Assembly: GCA_965214675.1 (NCBI GenBank) | Contig: OZ243969.1 | Location: 1 to 64,000, forward strand | DNA: 64,000 bases | Source of the DNA: WTFY01 sp965214675 | Lineage (GTDB): Bacteria > Pseudomonadota > Gammaproteobacteria > UBA4575 | Direction: 5' to 3' | In this document: one piece after another, positions 36,867 to 46,611 of the stretch | Numbering within the stretch: the first letter of the stretch is position 1 | Layout: each line of letters begins with the position of its first letter | The notes under the pieces: model-generated | Databases searched by the model: none | The model's input: only the letters and a program-made list of their open reading frames with translations | Told to the model about the DNA's origin: nothing | Made by a program: the position numbers and the translations under genes

Positions 36867-38333
36867 GTGCAACTCACCGAGTTTGAGGCGCTAAAGAAGC
36901 AGGGGTTTAGCCATATTCCGCTGCTGCGGGAAGTCCTTGCAGATCTCCATACACCTTTAGGCACATATCTGAAGCTTGCCAATCGGCCTTTCACCTATCT
37001 ATTTGAATCCGTTCAGGGTGGTGAAAACTGGGGTCGGTATTCTGTTATCGGCCTAGCCTGTGAGGAACGTATCAAGATATTTGGTGAAATGATCGTACAT
37101 GAGCGGGATACCTTGCGCTCGAAATCGGAACAAACCAAGGATCCCCTGGCCTGGATTCGAGAATTCAAGCAGCAGTTTCGTGTGCCTGATATCCCTGAGT
37201 TGCCCCGTTTTACCGGAGGTCTTGTAGGGTACTTCGGTTATGACACCGTGAAGTACATTGAGCCAAAGCTTGCAGATAGCATCAAGCCTGACACTCTGAA
37301 CACGCCAGACATTTTTCTGATGGTCTCCAGGGAGTTGGTTGTCTTTGATAACCTGAGTGGGAAGGTGTTCTTCATTGTGCATGTCAGCCCGGATGATGAA
37401 AAGGCCTACCAAAAAGGACAACAACGTCTGGATAACCTTATACGGGATTTGCACAAGCCCGTACCTGTTCCAGTTGGGACCTGTACCCAGAAGACGTCAG
37501 TGGATTTTACTTCAGAGTTTTCCGAAAGTGCTTTCAAGCAGGCGGTTGAGCGGACGCGCGAGTACATTCGTGCAGGGGACGTGATGCAGGTTGTGTTGTC
37601 ACAACGACAAAGTGCAGTGTTCGAAGACCCGCCAATCAACTTGTACCGCGGGTTGCGAAGTTTAAACCCCTCTCCCTATATGTACTATCTGGATATGGGT
37701 GACTTTCAAATTGTAGGCTCATCCCCTGAAGTCCTGGTACGCCTTGAGGACCGAGAGATCACGGTACGCCCTATTGCCGGTACGCGCCCACGAGGAAAGG
37801 ATCATATTCATGACAGGATCATAGAACGTGAGTTGTTGCAGGACCCCAAGGAGTTGGCTGAGCATCTGATGTTGATCGACCTCGGTCGCAATGACGTTGG
37901 CAAGGTAGCTGATACTGGGTCAGTAACCCTTACAGACAAAATGATCATCGAACGTTATTCACATGTGATGCACATCGTTTCAAATGTTACCGGAAAGCTG
38001 AAAGAGCCGTTCGATGCAATTGATGTCATAAGGGCTGTATTTCCTGCAGGCACGGTGAGTGGTGCACCTAAAATCCGCGCCATGGAGATTGTCAATGAGT
38101 TTGAACCTGTGAAAAGGGGCATCTACTCAGGAGCTGTTGGTTATATTTCATGGGATGGGAACATGGATACGGCTATCGCGATTCGTACTGCAGTTATCAA
38201 AGAACATACGCTCTATATTCAGGCGGGAGCTGGAATAGTGCATGATTCAGTCCCGGACAATGAATGGGATGAAACAAACAGTAAGGCAGGTGCCTTGATG
38301 AGAGCTGCACAAATTGCAAAGTCGATAGTTTGA
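36867..38333 (+). CDS. trpE: Anthranilate synthase component I
   Basis: Makes anthranilate from chorismate using ammonia delivered by TrpG. The 488-residue protein has the feedback-site segment YLFESVQGGENWGRYS, GGLVGYFGYD, QVVLSQRQS, GSSPEVLVR, RPIAGTRPRG, LIDLGRNDVG and GAPKIRAMEI. It starts with GTG at 36867, with GGAG nine bases upstream. No leader peptide with Trp codons fits in the 45-base gap before it, so classic trp attenuation is not visible. Confidence 0.96.
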   Translation: MQLTEFEALKKQGFSHIPLLREVLADLHTPLGTYLKLANRPFTYLFESVQGGENWGRYSVIGLACEERIKIFGEMIVHERDTLRSKSEQTKDPLAWIREFKQQFRVPDIPELPRFTGGLVGYFGYDTVKYIEPKLADSIKPDTLNTPDIFLMVSRELVVFDNLSGKVFFIVHVSPDDEKAYQKGQQRLDNLIRDLHKPVPVPVGTCTQKTSVDFTSEFSESAFKQAVERTREYIRAGDVMQVVLSQRQSAVFEDPPINLYRGLRSLNPSPYMYYLDMGDFQIVGSSPEVLVRLEDREITVRPIAGTRPRGKDHIHDRIIERELLQDPKELAEHLMLIDLGRNDVGKVADTGSVTLTDKMIIERYSHVMHIVSNVTGKLKEPFDAIDVIRAVFPAGTVSGAPKIRAMEIVNEFEPVKRGIYSGAVGYISWDGNMDTAIAIRTAVIKEHTLYIQAGAGIVHDSVPDNEWDETNSKAGALMRAAQIAKSIV

Positions 38334-38364
38334 GCGTCGCTATCGCTTATAATCCAGATCTGCC

Positions 38365-38970
38365 ATGATATTAATGATTGATAATTATGATTCTTTCACC
38401 TACAACCTAGTACAGTATCTGGGTGAAATTGGTGAGGATGTCAAGGTTGTGCGCAATGACCAAATTGATGTTGATGAAATCAAGACGATGCGCCCAGACC
38501 ACATCGTTATTTCTCCTGGCCCATGCACTCCCAATGAAGCTGGAATTTCGCTGGATACAATTTCTGCGCTGGGTACTGAAGTCCCGATCTTAGGTGTCTG
38601 TCTTGGGCATCAAAGTATTGGACAAGCCTATGGGGGGAGTGTAGTCAGGGCGCAAAATGTGATGCATGGCAAAACATCCAAAATACACCATAACAACAAG
38701 CATATTTTCAAACAGTGCAGCAATCCCTTTACTGCAACCCGATATCATTCTCTGATAATCGATAAGACAAGCGTACCCGATTGTTTGGAGATCACCGCTT
38801 GGACGCAGACCGACTCAGGCGAAGTCGATGAGATCATGGGGGTCCGTCATAAAAAATTTTCCGTGGAAGGGGTGCAGTTTCACCCGGAATCGATACTGAC
38901 TGACTTTGGGCACCTTCTATTAAAAAATTTCATTCACCAGAACAGAAAAAATGAGCGAACCAGCCTTTAA
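38365..38970 (+). CDS. trpG: Anthranilate synthase glutamine amidotransferase
   Basis: Class I glutamine amidotransferase feeding ammonia to TrpE (and possibly to PabB). The 201-residue protein has MIDNYDSFTYNLVQYLGE, ISPGPCTPNEAG, the nucleophile in GVCLGHQSIGQ, RYHSL and FHPESI. It begins 31 bases after trpE and overlaps trpD by 20 bases. Normal length and residues. Confidence 0.95.
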   Translation: MILMIDNYDSFTYNLVQYLGEIGEDVKVVRNDQIDVDEIKTMRPDHIVISPGPCTPNEAGISLDTISALGTEVPILGVCLGHQSIGQAYGGSVVRAQNVMHGKTSKIHHNNKHIFKQCSNPFTATRYHSLIIDKTSVPDCLEITAWTQTDSGEVDEIMGVRHKKFSVEGVQFHPESILTDFGHLLLKNFIHQNRKNERTSL

Positions 38971-39982
38971 TATTCAGCAAGTACTGCCGACGGTCCTTGA
39001 AGGTCAGAACCTCTCTGAAGAAAGAATGACTGCATCGATGCGCGAGGTCATGTCTGGTAACGCAAGCCCGGCACAGATTGCCGCTATGCTGGTAGCATTG
39101 CGCATGAAAGGAGAGACTGTAACGGAACTTGCCGCCGCCGCATCTGTGATGCGTGAGTATTCTGCTAAAGTAAACGTGTTTGCAGATTTCCTGGTGGATA
39201 CCTGTGGCACTGGCGGCGATGCCAAAGGCACCTTCAACATATCTACTGCAGCAGCATTTGTAGTGGCTGCAGCAGGAGGGACTGTGGCCAAACACGGCAA
39301 CCGCTCAGTATCCAGTCAAAGTGGCAGTGCAGATGTACTGGAAGCTGCAGGAGTCAATTTGAACTTGACGCCTGAACAGGTGGCTCAGTGCATAGAGAAT
39401 CTTGGTATAGGTTTTTTGTTTGCACCAATGCACCATAGCGCCATGAAGCATGCGGCGGGCGTGCGCAGGGACCTGGGGGCGAGAACAATGTTTAACCTGT
39501 TAGGCCCATTAACGAATCCTGCAGGTGCGCCTAATCAGGTGCTTGGGGTGTTCGGGAGTCAGTGGGTTGAGCCACTTGCGCAGGTGCTGCGAAGACTGGG
39601 AAGCAGGCATGTGCTGGTTGTGCATGCTGAGGACGGACTGGATGAAATCAGTATTGGTGGCAGCACAAGCGTTGCCGAACTGAAGGATGGGGAAGTCACC
39701 TGTTATGAGATTACTCCTCAACAATACGGTATCAGGCAATACGGCATGGATGAAATTTTGGTGAAGAATACACAGCAAAGCCTGTTGATGGTAAATGCCG
39801 CACTCGGCGGTAAGGAAAATGCAGCTTCTGAAATTGTAAAGTTCAATGCAGGTGCAGCATTGTACGCGTGCAATAAAACTCCAACCTTAGCAGAAGGGGT
39901 GGAATTGGCGGGCTCGGTTTTATCTAGTGGAGAAGCCAAGAAGAAATTCAAGCAGTATGTAGAATATACGAACGATTTCTGA
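38951..39982 (+). CDS. trpD: Anthranilate phosphoribosyltransferase
   Basis: Adds phosphoribose to anthranilate. The 343-residue protein shows DTCGTGGDAKGTFNIST, KHGNRSVSSQSGSADVLE, the MHHSAMKHAAGVRRDLG segment, and FNLLGPLTNPA. It overlaps trpG by 20 bases and trpC begins two bases after its stop, so the genes form a tight operon. Confidence 0.96.
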   Translation: MSEPAFNIQQVLPTVLEGQNLSEERMTASMREVMSGNASPAQIAAMLVALRMKGETVTELAAAASVMREYSAKVNVFADFLVDTCGTGGDAKGTFNISTAAAFVVAAAGGTVAKHGNRSVSSQSGSADVLEAAGVNLNLTPEQVAQCIENLGIGFLFAPMHHSAMKHAAGVRRDLGARTMFNLLGPLTNPAGAPNQVLGVFGSQWVEPLAQVLRRLGSRHVLVVHAEDGLDEISIGGSTSVAELKDGEVTCYEITPQQYGIRQYGMDEILVKNTQQSLLMVNAALGGKENAASEIVKFNAGAALYACNKTPTLAEGVELAGSVLSSGEAKKKFKQYVEYTNDF

Positions 39983-39984
39983 GA

Positions 39985-40782
39985 ATGTCCAAGCAGCCTG
40001 AAATTCTTGCAAAAATCATTGAGCACAAGAAAAGTGAACTGGTTGAACGCAAACGGCGTGTATCTCAGCAAAATATGCAGGAATGGGCCCGCGAAGCTCC
40101 TGCTTCAAGAGGATTTGAGTCCGCTTTGCGAAGTGCTCAGCAAGCAAATCGACCGGGTGTAATTGCAGAGATCAAGCGGGCATCACCTAGCAGTGGCATT
40201 CTGAGAGAGGATTTCAACCCCCTGCAGATCGCAGCAGGCTATCAAATGAATGGAGCAACTTGCATTTCTGTTTTAACAGACAGCCACTTCTTCAAAGGTT
40301 CATGTGCAATTCTGGAGTTGTCCCGCAAGACCTGCTTTTTGCCAATCCTGCGCAAGGACTTCATCATAGATAGTTATCAGGTGTATGAAACGCGCGCAGT
40401 GGATGCCGACTGTTTGCTGCTAATTGCAGCAGCATTGGAATTTGAACAGCTATCAGAACTCAATGCTCTGGCCAAGGAACTCTGTCTGGATGTGCTCATC
40501 GAAGTGCATAGTGGCGAAGAACTTGAGCAGGTACTTGCTATACAACCCACTTTGCTGGGAATAAACAATCGTAACTTGCATAGTTTTGAGACAACCCTGA
40601 ACACTACCCTGGAGTTGCTTCCTGAAATCCCGGATTTCTGTCATGTAGTAACTGAAAGTGGCATTCATACAAGAGAAGATATTGCAACCATGATGGAAAA
40701 TGGCGTCAACTCCTTTCTTGTGGGTGAGGCATTGATGACTGCTGAAGATCCGGGGACTCGGCTGAAAGAGCTGTTTTTCTGA
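39985..40782 (+). CDS. trpC: Indole-3-glycerol phosphate synthase
   Basis: Forms indole-3-glycerol phosphate in tryptophan synthesis. The 265-residue TIM-barrel protein has VIAEIKRASPSSG, LPILRKDFIID, LLIAAAL, LGINNRNL, TESGIHTRED and FLVGEALM. It is a single-function enzyme with no TrpF fusion. Last gene of trpEGDC; trpF, trpB and trpA are not in the window, as in Pseudomonas-like genomes. Confidence 0.96.
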   Translation: MSKQPEILAKIIEHKKSELVERKRRVSQQNMQEWAREAPASRGFESALRSAQQANRPGVIAEIKRASPSSGILREDFNPLQIAAGYQMNGATCISVLTDSHFFKGSCAILELSRKTCFLPILRKDFIIDSYQVYETRAVDADCLLLIAAALEFEQLSELNALAKELCLDVLIEVHSGEELEQVLAIQPTLLGINNRNLHSFETTLNTTLELLPEIPDFCHVVTESGIHTREDIATMMENGVNSFLVGEALMTAEDPGTRLKELFF

Positions 40783-40913
40783 ATTGCGGAAAATTTAGTA
40801 TTCAGCAATACATACCATTGTTCGATTATCCAGCCGGTAACCTCAAGAGGTGGCTGACCTAACCTTGATGGTGTCTTTGCTTTAATTTGGCAATTTTCAT
40901 TTTGCTAATCTTG

Positions 40914-40946
40914 AGGCAAGACTGTCCTGTCTGATTCTGCCTTTTT
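40914..40946 (+). terminator. Probable terminator of the trp operon
   Basis: GGCA-AGAC pairs with GTCT and, after a five-base bulge, TGCC, followed by TTTTT. It lies about 130 bases after trpC, which is far for a terminator, and the stem is imperfect. Still the only T-tailed hairpin between trpC and the next gene. Confidence 0.4.
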
Positions 40947-41032
40947 CATAGGGGGACGGAGTTCAGATGATCAATATCTTGCAATAAGTCGGTACAATAG
41001 TTTCCAGGTTTATCTCTGGGCACTGGAAAAAT

Positions 41033-42025
41033 ATGCGAGCCATGGTGTTGAATGCCGTTGGGGAGCCTCTTGAGCAGGCTGAACTGGCGATGCCTCAGCC
41101 GGGTGCGAAAGAGGTGCTGATAAAAGTCCTGGCATGCGGTGTTTGTAGAACAGATTTACATCTGGTGAGTGGTGAATTACCCGACGTCCGTACACCGATT
41201 ATTCCAGGGCATGAAATTGTTGGACAAGTTGTCAGCACAGGTGCCGATGTGCCGTTGGAGTCGGGCAATCTAGTGGGTATTCCATGGCTAGGCTGGACAT
41301 GTGGAGACTGCAAATTCTGTCAGATTGATAGGGAAAATTTGTGTGATAAAGCCCGATTCACTGGATATCACCTTGATGGAGGTTATTGTGACTACACGGT
41401 TGCAGATCACCGATTTTGTATCCCGATAGACCACGGAGCCAATGTTGCTGAGATCGCACCTTTATTGTGTGCAGGACTGATTGGATATCGATGTCTAAAA
41501 ATTGCAGACACGTTGTGCCAGCATAACGAGAAGATTGGCCTATTTGGTTTTGGTGCGGCGGCACACATTCTCGCGCAAATTATTGTTAGCCATGGCAGGA
41601 ATTTTTTTGCATTCACTCGACCGGATGACATGGATGCACAGCGATTTGCTAATCGATTAGGTGCTGCTTGGGCAGGGGATTCAAATCAGTCGCCACCAGA
41701 TTTACTGGATAGCGCCATTATTTTTGCGCCTGCAGGAGATTTGATTCCTCAGGCATTGCGCAGTGTGCGCAAAGGAGGGGCAGTCGTATGTGGTGGTATC
41801 CATATGAGTGATATCCCGACCTTTCCATATGCAATTCTCTGGGGCGAGCGGCAAATCAGCTCGGTCGCAAACCTGACTCGACAGGATGGGATAGAATTTT
41901 TCGAGGCCGTCAATCAGATGCCTGTTCACACGCACATTCACCCATACCCTCTGACAGAAGCCAACCAGGCACTTGAAGATTTACGTTGTGGAAAACTTAA
42001 TGGTGCGGCCGTGCTGATTGTTTAA
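41033..42025 (+). CDS. Zinc-dependent alcohol dehydrogenase family protein
   Basis: A 330-residue medium-chain dehydrogenase. Catalytic zinc candidates are C35/C38, H60-E61 and C146; structural zinc cysteines are C90, C93, C96 and C104 (CGDCKFCQIDRENLC). The coenzyme loop is GLFGFGAAAH, a form seen in the AdhA-like branch. Substrate unknown. A possible -10 TACAAT lies at 40993-40998. It and the next gene occupy the place where crp/vfr lies between trpC and osmC in Pseudomonas relatives. Confidence 0.88.
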   Translation: MRAMVLNAVGEPLEQAELAMPQPGAKEVLIKVLACGVCRTDLHLVSGELPDVRTPIIPGHEIVGQVVSTGADVPLESGNLVGIPWLGWTCGDCKFCQIDRENLCDKARFTGYHLDGGYCDYTVADHRFCIPIDHGANVAEIAPLLCAGLIGYRCLKIADTLCQHNEKIGLFGFGAAAHILAQIIVSHGRNFFAFTRPDDMDAQRFANRLGAAWAGDSNQSPPDLLDSAIIFAPAGDLIPQALRSVRKGGAVVCGGIHMSDIPTFPYAILWGERQISSVANLTRQDGIEFFEAVNQMPVHTHIHPYPLTEANQALEDLRCGKLNGAAVLIV

Positions 42026-42237
42026 GAAAATCATGTATCGCCTTGTAGGCTGACACGCAGACTTTGATAATGTCAGACATACTTTGGGAAATAGGGTGTT
42101 GATACCCATGAGAAAGGCTTGATCGGCTGACAGCTGGAAGTGCTGGAGGAAGGAATGGCGATGCTTGCTTTTTTTGTTCAGGAACCCGGGTTAAGCTATT
42201 GAAATGTATACAATCGCACTGATGACACGTATCTACC

Positions 42238-42780
42238 ATGAAAGCCATACTTGAAAAACTGCATAACGACCACATCAGTTTTGACAAGCTTCTGAACTTT
42301 CTGGAAGGGCAGCTTCATCTGCTGGAAGACTGCGAGGTATCCGATCTCAGTACAACTTTGGATGCTGTGAGATACATGAAGGAATATCCTGATTATGTGC
42401 ATCACCCGCTAGAGGACACTATTTTCAAATATTTTCTGGAGCATTATGAGCCGGAGTACGGACCAATACGTGATCTTCTCCGTGAGCATGATCATTTGCC
42501 TGTTCTTACCGACAGGCTTTTTGAAGCTTTACAAAATGCTTTGACGGGGGTGCCCCAGAGAAGAGAAGAACTTTGCACTATGCTGGGAGAATACATTTCC
42601 ATACAAAGACAGCATATTGATCATGAAGAGGCACATGTATATCCCGAAATTAACGCCAAGCTCAATGAGAAGGACTGGCAGCAAATTGGCGCAATGACAT
42701 CCAGATTAGAAGATCCTTTGTTTGGGAAAAAAGTACACAAATCCTATCAAAGATTATTTCAGAAAATTATCAGCCAGTAG
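42238..42780 (+). CDS. Hemerythrin HHE-domain protein
   Basis: A 180-residue four-helix protein with the di-iron ligand pattern: H12 (HNDH), H56 and E60-region (YVHHPLEDTIF), H84/H86 (REHDHL), and H126/H129/E130 plus H133 (QHIDHEEAHVYP). Family members bind O2, NO or iron, or protect against oxidative and nitrosative stress. No signal peptide, so cytoplasmic. Single gene, 212 bases after the alcohol dehydrogenase. Role here is not resolved. Confidence 0.88.
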   Translation: MKAILEKLHNDHISFDKLLNFLEGQLHLLEDCEVSDLSTTLDAVRYMKEYPDYVHHPLEDTIFKYFLEHYEPEYGPIRDLLREHDHLPVLTDRLFEALQNALTGVPQRREELCTMLGEYISIQRQHIDHEEAHVYPEINAKLNEKDWQQIGAMTSRLEDPLFGKKVHKSYQRLFQKIISQ

Positions 42781-42896
42781 CGGCCTATCTGATTTGGTAG
42801 CGGTAAATTTTTGCCGCGAGGTCAAGCAGAAACAGTCATAGCGTTGCCATGCAAGTAATTTTAACGAGCAGAAAAATTGACAGTCAGGTATGAGTA

Positions 42897-43325
42897 ATGA
42901 AGGTACGTGTAAAGTGGACTGACCATATGAGATTTGTAGCCAGTACGGGCAGTGGGCATTCTATTGCCATGGACGGCCCCCCTGATCATGGCGGCCAAAA
43001 TCTTGCAGCGCGGCCCATGGAGATGATGCTCGTGGGTATGGGTGGGTGCAGTGCTTTTGATGTAGTGCATACCCTCAAGAAATCAAGACAGCCCATAGAG
43101 CACTGTGAAGTTGAGTTGCGCGCGAAGCGTGCAGATGCAGTACCAGCTGTCTTTACCAATATACACCTGCACTTTGATATTACAGGTTCAAATCTAGACC
43201 ATCGTCGGGTCAAGCGTGCTATCGAATTGTCCGTTGAAAAGTACTGTTCAGTAATCATGATGTTGCGCGACAGCGTAGATATTACGTATGACTATGACGT
43301 GCTGACAGAGACTGCCGATGGATAG
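42897..43325 (+). CDS. OsmC family protein (YhfA-like)
   Basis: A 142-residue OsmC/Ohr-fold protein. The two redox cysteines appear as C51 (GMGGCSAFDVV) and C117 (EKYCSVI). Such proteins reduce organic hydroperoxides; the YhfA branch has no proven substrate. It precedes speD and coq7, as in Pseudomonas (between crp/vfr and speD). Length normal. Confidence 0.9.
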   Translation: MKVRVKWTDHMRFVASTGSGHSIAMDGPPDHGGQNLAARPMEMMLVGMGGCSAFDVVHTLKKSRQPIEHCEVELRAKRADAVPAVFTNIHLHFDITGSNLDHRRVKRAIELSVEKYCSVIMMLRDSVDITYDYDVLTETADG

Positions 43326-43358
43326 TGGTTTGGATTCCAATTCATTTAATTTTGAATA

Positions 43359-44192
43359 ATGTATATGAGCGTTGATTGTTCAAAAGTCAAACTCCATGGG
43401 TTTAATAACCTTACCAAGACCCTGAGCTTTAACTTTTTCAAAATTTGTTACACGCATGCACCAGCGCACCTGCACGACTATCTACGCCATATCGATGAGG
43501 CTTACAGCGCAAAAAATCTCCAGCGGGTGCTTTGTGAGGTTGTGGATATCATCGGTGCCAATATTTTAAAAATGTCTGGTTATGACTATGAGCCTCGTGG
43601 CTCAAGTGTTACCTGTTTGATTGCAGAAGAACCTGCATTACCTAGTGCAGATGTTACTGATTTGCATTTGGATGATCAGGTAATGGCTATGAAGCAGTCT
43701 ACTGTTGTACACCTGGACAAGAGCCATGTGACAGCACACACGTATCCTGAGAGCCACCTAGATGAGGGTATCAATACTATTCGTATTGATATGGATATTT
43801 CCACCTGTGGCCAGGTTTCTCCACTCAAGGCACTGAATTATCTTATTGATGCTTTTGACGAAGATATCATTGTTTTGGATTATCGAATTCGCGGATTTAC
43901 TCGGGATATCCTTGGGCAGAAACATTATCTGGACCATGAAATTACATCGATACAAGAGTTTTTATCCAAGAAGATAAGGCGTCAGTATCAAATCACTGAT
44001 ATGAATGTGAGGCAGACAAACACATTCCATACCAGGATGAAGCGGCTTGATTTCAGGCTGGGTGATTATTTGTTTGGGTGGGGAACACACCGGTTTCAGG
44101 AAGGTGAACTGAATACCATAGAGCAGCGGCTGAAAAAAGAGATAGATGAAATATACTGCGGAACAAGCTGCCCTATTGATCAGGCCCAGTAG
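43359..44192 (+). CDS. speD: S-adenosylmethionine decarboxylase (proenzyme)
   Basis: Makes decarboxylated SAM, the aminopropyl donor for spermidine. It is the E. coli-type, 277-residue proenzyme; self-cleavage before S122 in LDKSHVTAHTYPE generates the pyruvoyl group. Other marks are KLHGFNNLTKTLSF, NTIRIDMDISTCG and GWGTHRFQEGE. Its 3' end overlaps the convergent coq7 by 13 bases. speE is not in the window. Confidence 0.95.
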   Translation: MYMSVDCSKVKLHGFNNLTKTLSFNFFKICYTHAPAHLHDYLRHIDEAYSAKNLQRVLCEVVDIIGANILKMSGYDYEPRGSSVTCLIAEEPALPSADVTDLHLDDQVMAMKQSTVVHLDKSHVTAHTYPESHLDEGINTIRIDMDISTCGQVSPLKALNYLIDAFDEDIIVLDYRIRGFTRDILGQKHYLDHEITSIQEFLSKKIRRQYQITDMNVRQTNTFHTRMKRLDFRLGDYLFGWGTHRFQEGELNTIEQRLKKEIDEIYCGTSCPIDQAQ

Positions 44193-44821
44193 GCAGTTTT
44201 AGTCATAACTTTGGATATGGCCTGCATCACATGACGTACAGGCTTGGGCATTTCATGAACTCCGGCATCCCGCGCATTCTCATCATGCTTTGCTTCATCC
44301 TCACGTATCCTTAACAAAATCTCTCTACTTTTATTGTCATTTTTCGGCAAGCGGTCAAGGTGCTTGTCTAGATGCCGTATAACCTGTTTTTCTGTTTCTG
44401 AAACAAAGCCCAGGCTCCATTCATCACCCAGTAATCCGACGGTCGCACCGATAGCGTACGAACCCAAATACCAAACAGGAGTTAGGGTGCTTGGATGATC
44501 GTCAAGTTCAGTCAGTCTTTTCTCACACCAGTCCAGGTGAGCCTGCTCTTCTTTTGCACATTTTTGCATGTGTTGTCTGACGTTTTTTTGCTGTGCTGTA
44601 GATGCTTGCCCGTGATAGAGGCCTTGCGCTGCAACTTCTCCAGCATGATTTACGCGCATCAGTCGTGCAGACATTTTTTTGTCATGTGCTTGCAGTCCGG
44701 CATCAAGGGTCGCGTGGTCATTTGAGTCAGTGTCAGGACCCATATCAAGCACTGCAAATATGGCACGGATGCCACTTTCAGAATGGGACAAAAAATGATC
44801 AAGGGTGCTGTAGTTCCGCAT
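44180..44821 (-). CDS. coq7: Coq7-type demethoxyubiquinone hydroxylase
   Basis: Di-iron monooxygenase that adds the last hydroxyl in ubiquinone synthesis. The 213-residue protein has RVNHAGEVAAQGLY, EEQAHLDWCE, GDEWSLGFVSETE and REDEAKHDENA, supplying the Glu/His ligands. It replaces UbiF in many gammaproteobacteria. Converges on speD. Its start lies inside the end of the upstream iron-sulfur gene (23-base overlap). Together with ubiH and ubiI-like genes later in the window it indicates aerobic ubiquinone use. Confidence 0.94.
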   Translation of the reverse strand: MRNYSTLDHFLSHSESGIRAIFAVLDMGPDTDSNDHATLDAGLQAHDKKMSARLMRVNHAGEVAAQGLYHGQASTAQQKNVRQHMQKCAKEEQAHLDWCEKRLTELDDHPSTLTPVWYLGSYAIGATVGLLGDEWSLGFVSETEKQVIRHLDKHLDRLPKNDNKSREILLRIREDEAKHDENARDAGVHEMPKPVRHVMQAISKVMTKTAYWA

Positions 44822-46073
44822 GCTTGGAGTATATCAATTGCTGTGCAAAGAGTTGTATCGGATGGCAGACTATGACTGGAGCATTGATTTTTGAGAGTTG
44901 TGCTCGAAAGTGCATGGCACAGCCGATGTTCGGTGTTACCAAATAGGTGGCATCACTGTTAGCAATTTCAGTGATCTTATCCTGGATCAGGCAATCTGCA
45001 TGCTCGTCATGAAACAGCATATTCAATCCACCAGCTCCACAGCACGCCAAATCATCCTGAAAGGTTTCCAGTTGGATATCAGGTATTATGTTGAGCAACC
45101 TTTCCGCTACCTGTGTAATGTTGCCGATCTGTTTTTGTGTGCAGGGCTCGTGGATAAAAACTTTTTGTGGCAGTGGCCTGAATTTCAGTGCCTGTTTTTC
45201 CATGTGTTCAACAACAAAAGAGCTGATGTCCGTATGGTTGCTAACCAGTTCTGCGGCAAACGGATGATTTAGTATTTCTGGATATCGATTGATATGCGCG
45301 GCGCAGCCCGTAGTCAGGGATACTAGTACATCAATATGTTGTTTCTTAAACAGATCGCAGTATTCTTGGATTAGATTTCTTGCCGTGTTGGAATAGCCAC
45401 TATGTTGGTGCAAGGCACCGCAGCAACGAGTCTGTGGCAAACGTGTAATTTCGAAACCCAGCACCTGTAAAACTGCTTTTGCTGCCGGAAGTGCAGCGTC
45501 GGAAAAAATGTTTCCGGCACATGATTCTACTAACGCGACCCGCAACTCTTGCGTATGTCCGAGTAAGGGCCGACTTGGAAACCGGACCCTGTCTGGGCGA
45601 GGAATCAAGGAGAGTATGCGTAGCCTATTCGGAAAACGAGCAGCAAATATTCTAAAAAAAGAATCTATTCTCAGACCATGGTAAATGAGCAGAAGGACCT
45701 TGACGAATCTGCGCATCGAGGCTTTGCTTAATGTTGCAAGCAGTAGTGTCTGCTTCATTCGGTGAAGAAGTGCATGTTGTTGATTTGTGCTGTCACGGCC
45801 AGCATCCAGAATCTTTGCATACTCAATATTTACCGGGCAGACAGACACGCAGTTCATGCATGCCACACATTGATCGAGATGATCTATCAAGACAGGGCTA
45901 GGCAATAATTCGCTTTCATGTAACGCCCGCACTAGTGCAATGCGGCCGCGCGGTGATTCCGCTTCATTTTTTGTAATGGAATAAGTCGGACAGTGAGGCA
46001 AACACAATCCACACATGACGCATTCGTCAGTTGCAGCAATGATATCTTTATTTTTAAGGTGGGAGGACTGCAT
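44799..46073 (-). CDS. GlcF-like iron-sulfur oxidoreductase subunit
   Basis: A 424-residue (Fe-S) protein with two 4Fe-4S ferredoxin motifs (C18/21/24/28 and C69/72/75/79) and two CCG domains (RCCG, CCGAGG). This layout is that of glycolate oxidase subunit GlcF and related Fe-S reductases. No GlcD or GlcE flavoprotein gene is adjacent, so the partner and substrate are unknown. The ATG at 46073 is preferred over an in-frame TTG at 46112. Overlaps coq7 by 23 bases. Confidence 0.85.
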   Translation of the reverse strand: MQSSHLKNKDIIAATDECVMCGLCLPHCPTYSITKNEAESPRGRIALVRALHESELLPSPVLIDHLDQCVACMNCVSVCPVNIEYAKILDAGRDSTNQQHALLHRMKQTLLLATLSKASMRRFVKVLLLIYHGLRIDSFFRIFAARFPNRLRILSLIPRPDRVRFPSRPLLGHTQELRVALVESCAGNIFSDAALPAAKAVLQVLGFEITRLPQTRCCGALHQHSGYSNTARNLIQEYCDLFKKQHIDVLVSLTTGCAAHINRYPEILNHPFAAELVSNHTDISSFVVEHMEKQALKFRPLPQKVFIHEPCTQKQIGNITQVAERLLNIIPDIQLETFQDDLACCGAGGLNMLFHDEHADCLIQDKITEIANSDATYLVTPNIGCAMHFRAQLSKINAPVIVCHPIQLFAQQLIYSKHAELQHP

Positions 46074-46225
46074 GGCATTATTTGCAAATACTTGAAAGAC
46101 TGGAGGTAACAAGGATCGGCATGAGTATTATATGCCAGCAACAACAAAAGACCGGCGACGGTTTAGCATTTTGTACAAGTGTATAATCGAAAGTGCATAC
46201 AGGTAATTTACAACAAAGATTAGCA

Positions 46226-46531
46226 ATGTCATTTTATAAACGTCATCTCTTTATGTGCGTGAACTATCGTGAGGACAAAGCTTGTTGCCAAGACCACGAG
46301 GCTTCTGATTTGCGTGCATATGCTAAAAACAGGACAAAAGAGCTGGGTATTGCAAAACAGGGTGGGGTGCGTGTAAATCAGGCTGGTTGTCTAGACCGCT
46401 GTGCTGAAGGTCCTGTTGCAGTCGTCTATCCTGATGCCGTCTGGTACACCTATAAGGACGAAAGTGACCTGGATGAGATTATCACCAAACACCTTATTTC
46501 AGGTGAGGTTGTTGACCGTCTAAAAATTTGA
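46226..46531 (+). CDS. Thioredoxin-like 2Fe-2S ferredoxin
   Basis: A 101-residue ferredoxin of the Shethna/thioredoxin-like class. Candidate cluster cysteines are C11, C20 or C21, C55 and C59 (FMCVNYRE, NQAGCLDRCAEGP). It serves as a small soluble electron carrier. It is divergent from the GlcF-like gene. The ATG at 46226 gives the family start (MSFYKRHLFMC); an upstream ATG at 46193 is less likely. Confidence 0.9.
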   Translation: MSFYKRHLFMCVNYREDKACCQDHEASDLRAYAKNRTKELGIAKQGGVRVNQAGCLDRCAEGPVAVVYPDAVWYTYKDESDLDEIITKHLISGEVVDRLKI

Positions 46532-46611
46532 TCCTATCCATATTGGGGTAGGCCACAGAAATCAGTTGACTACAATATAAATATATTAGAAAATACGCAT
46601 ATTCTTATAGT

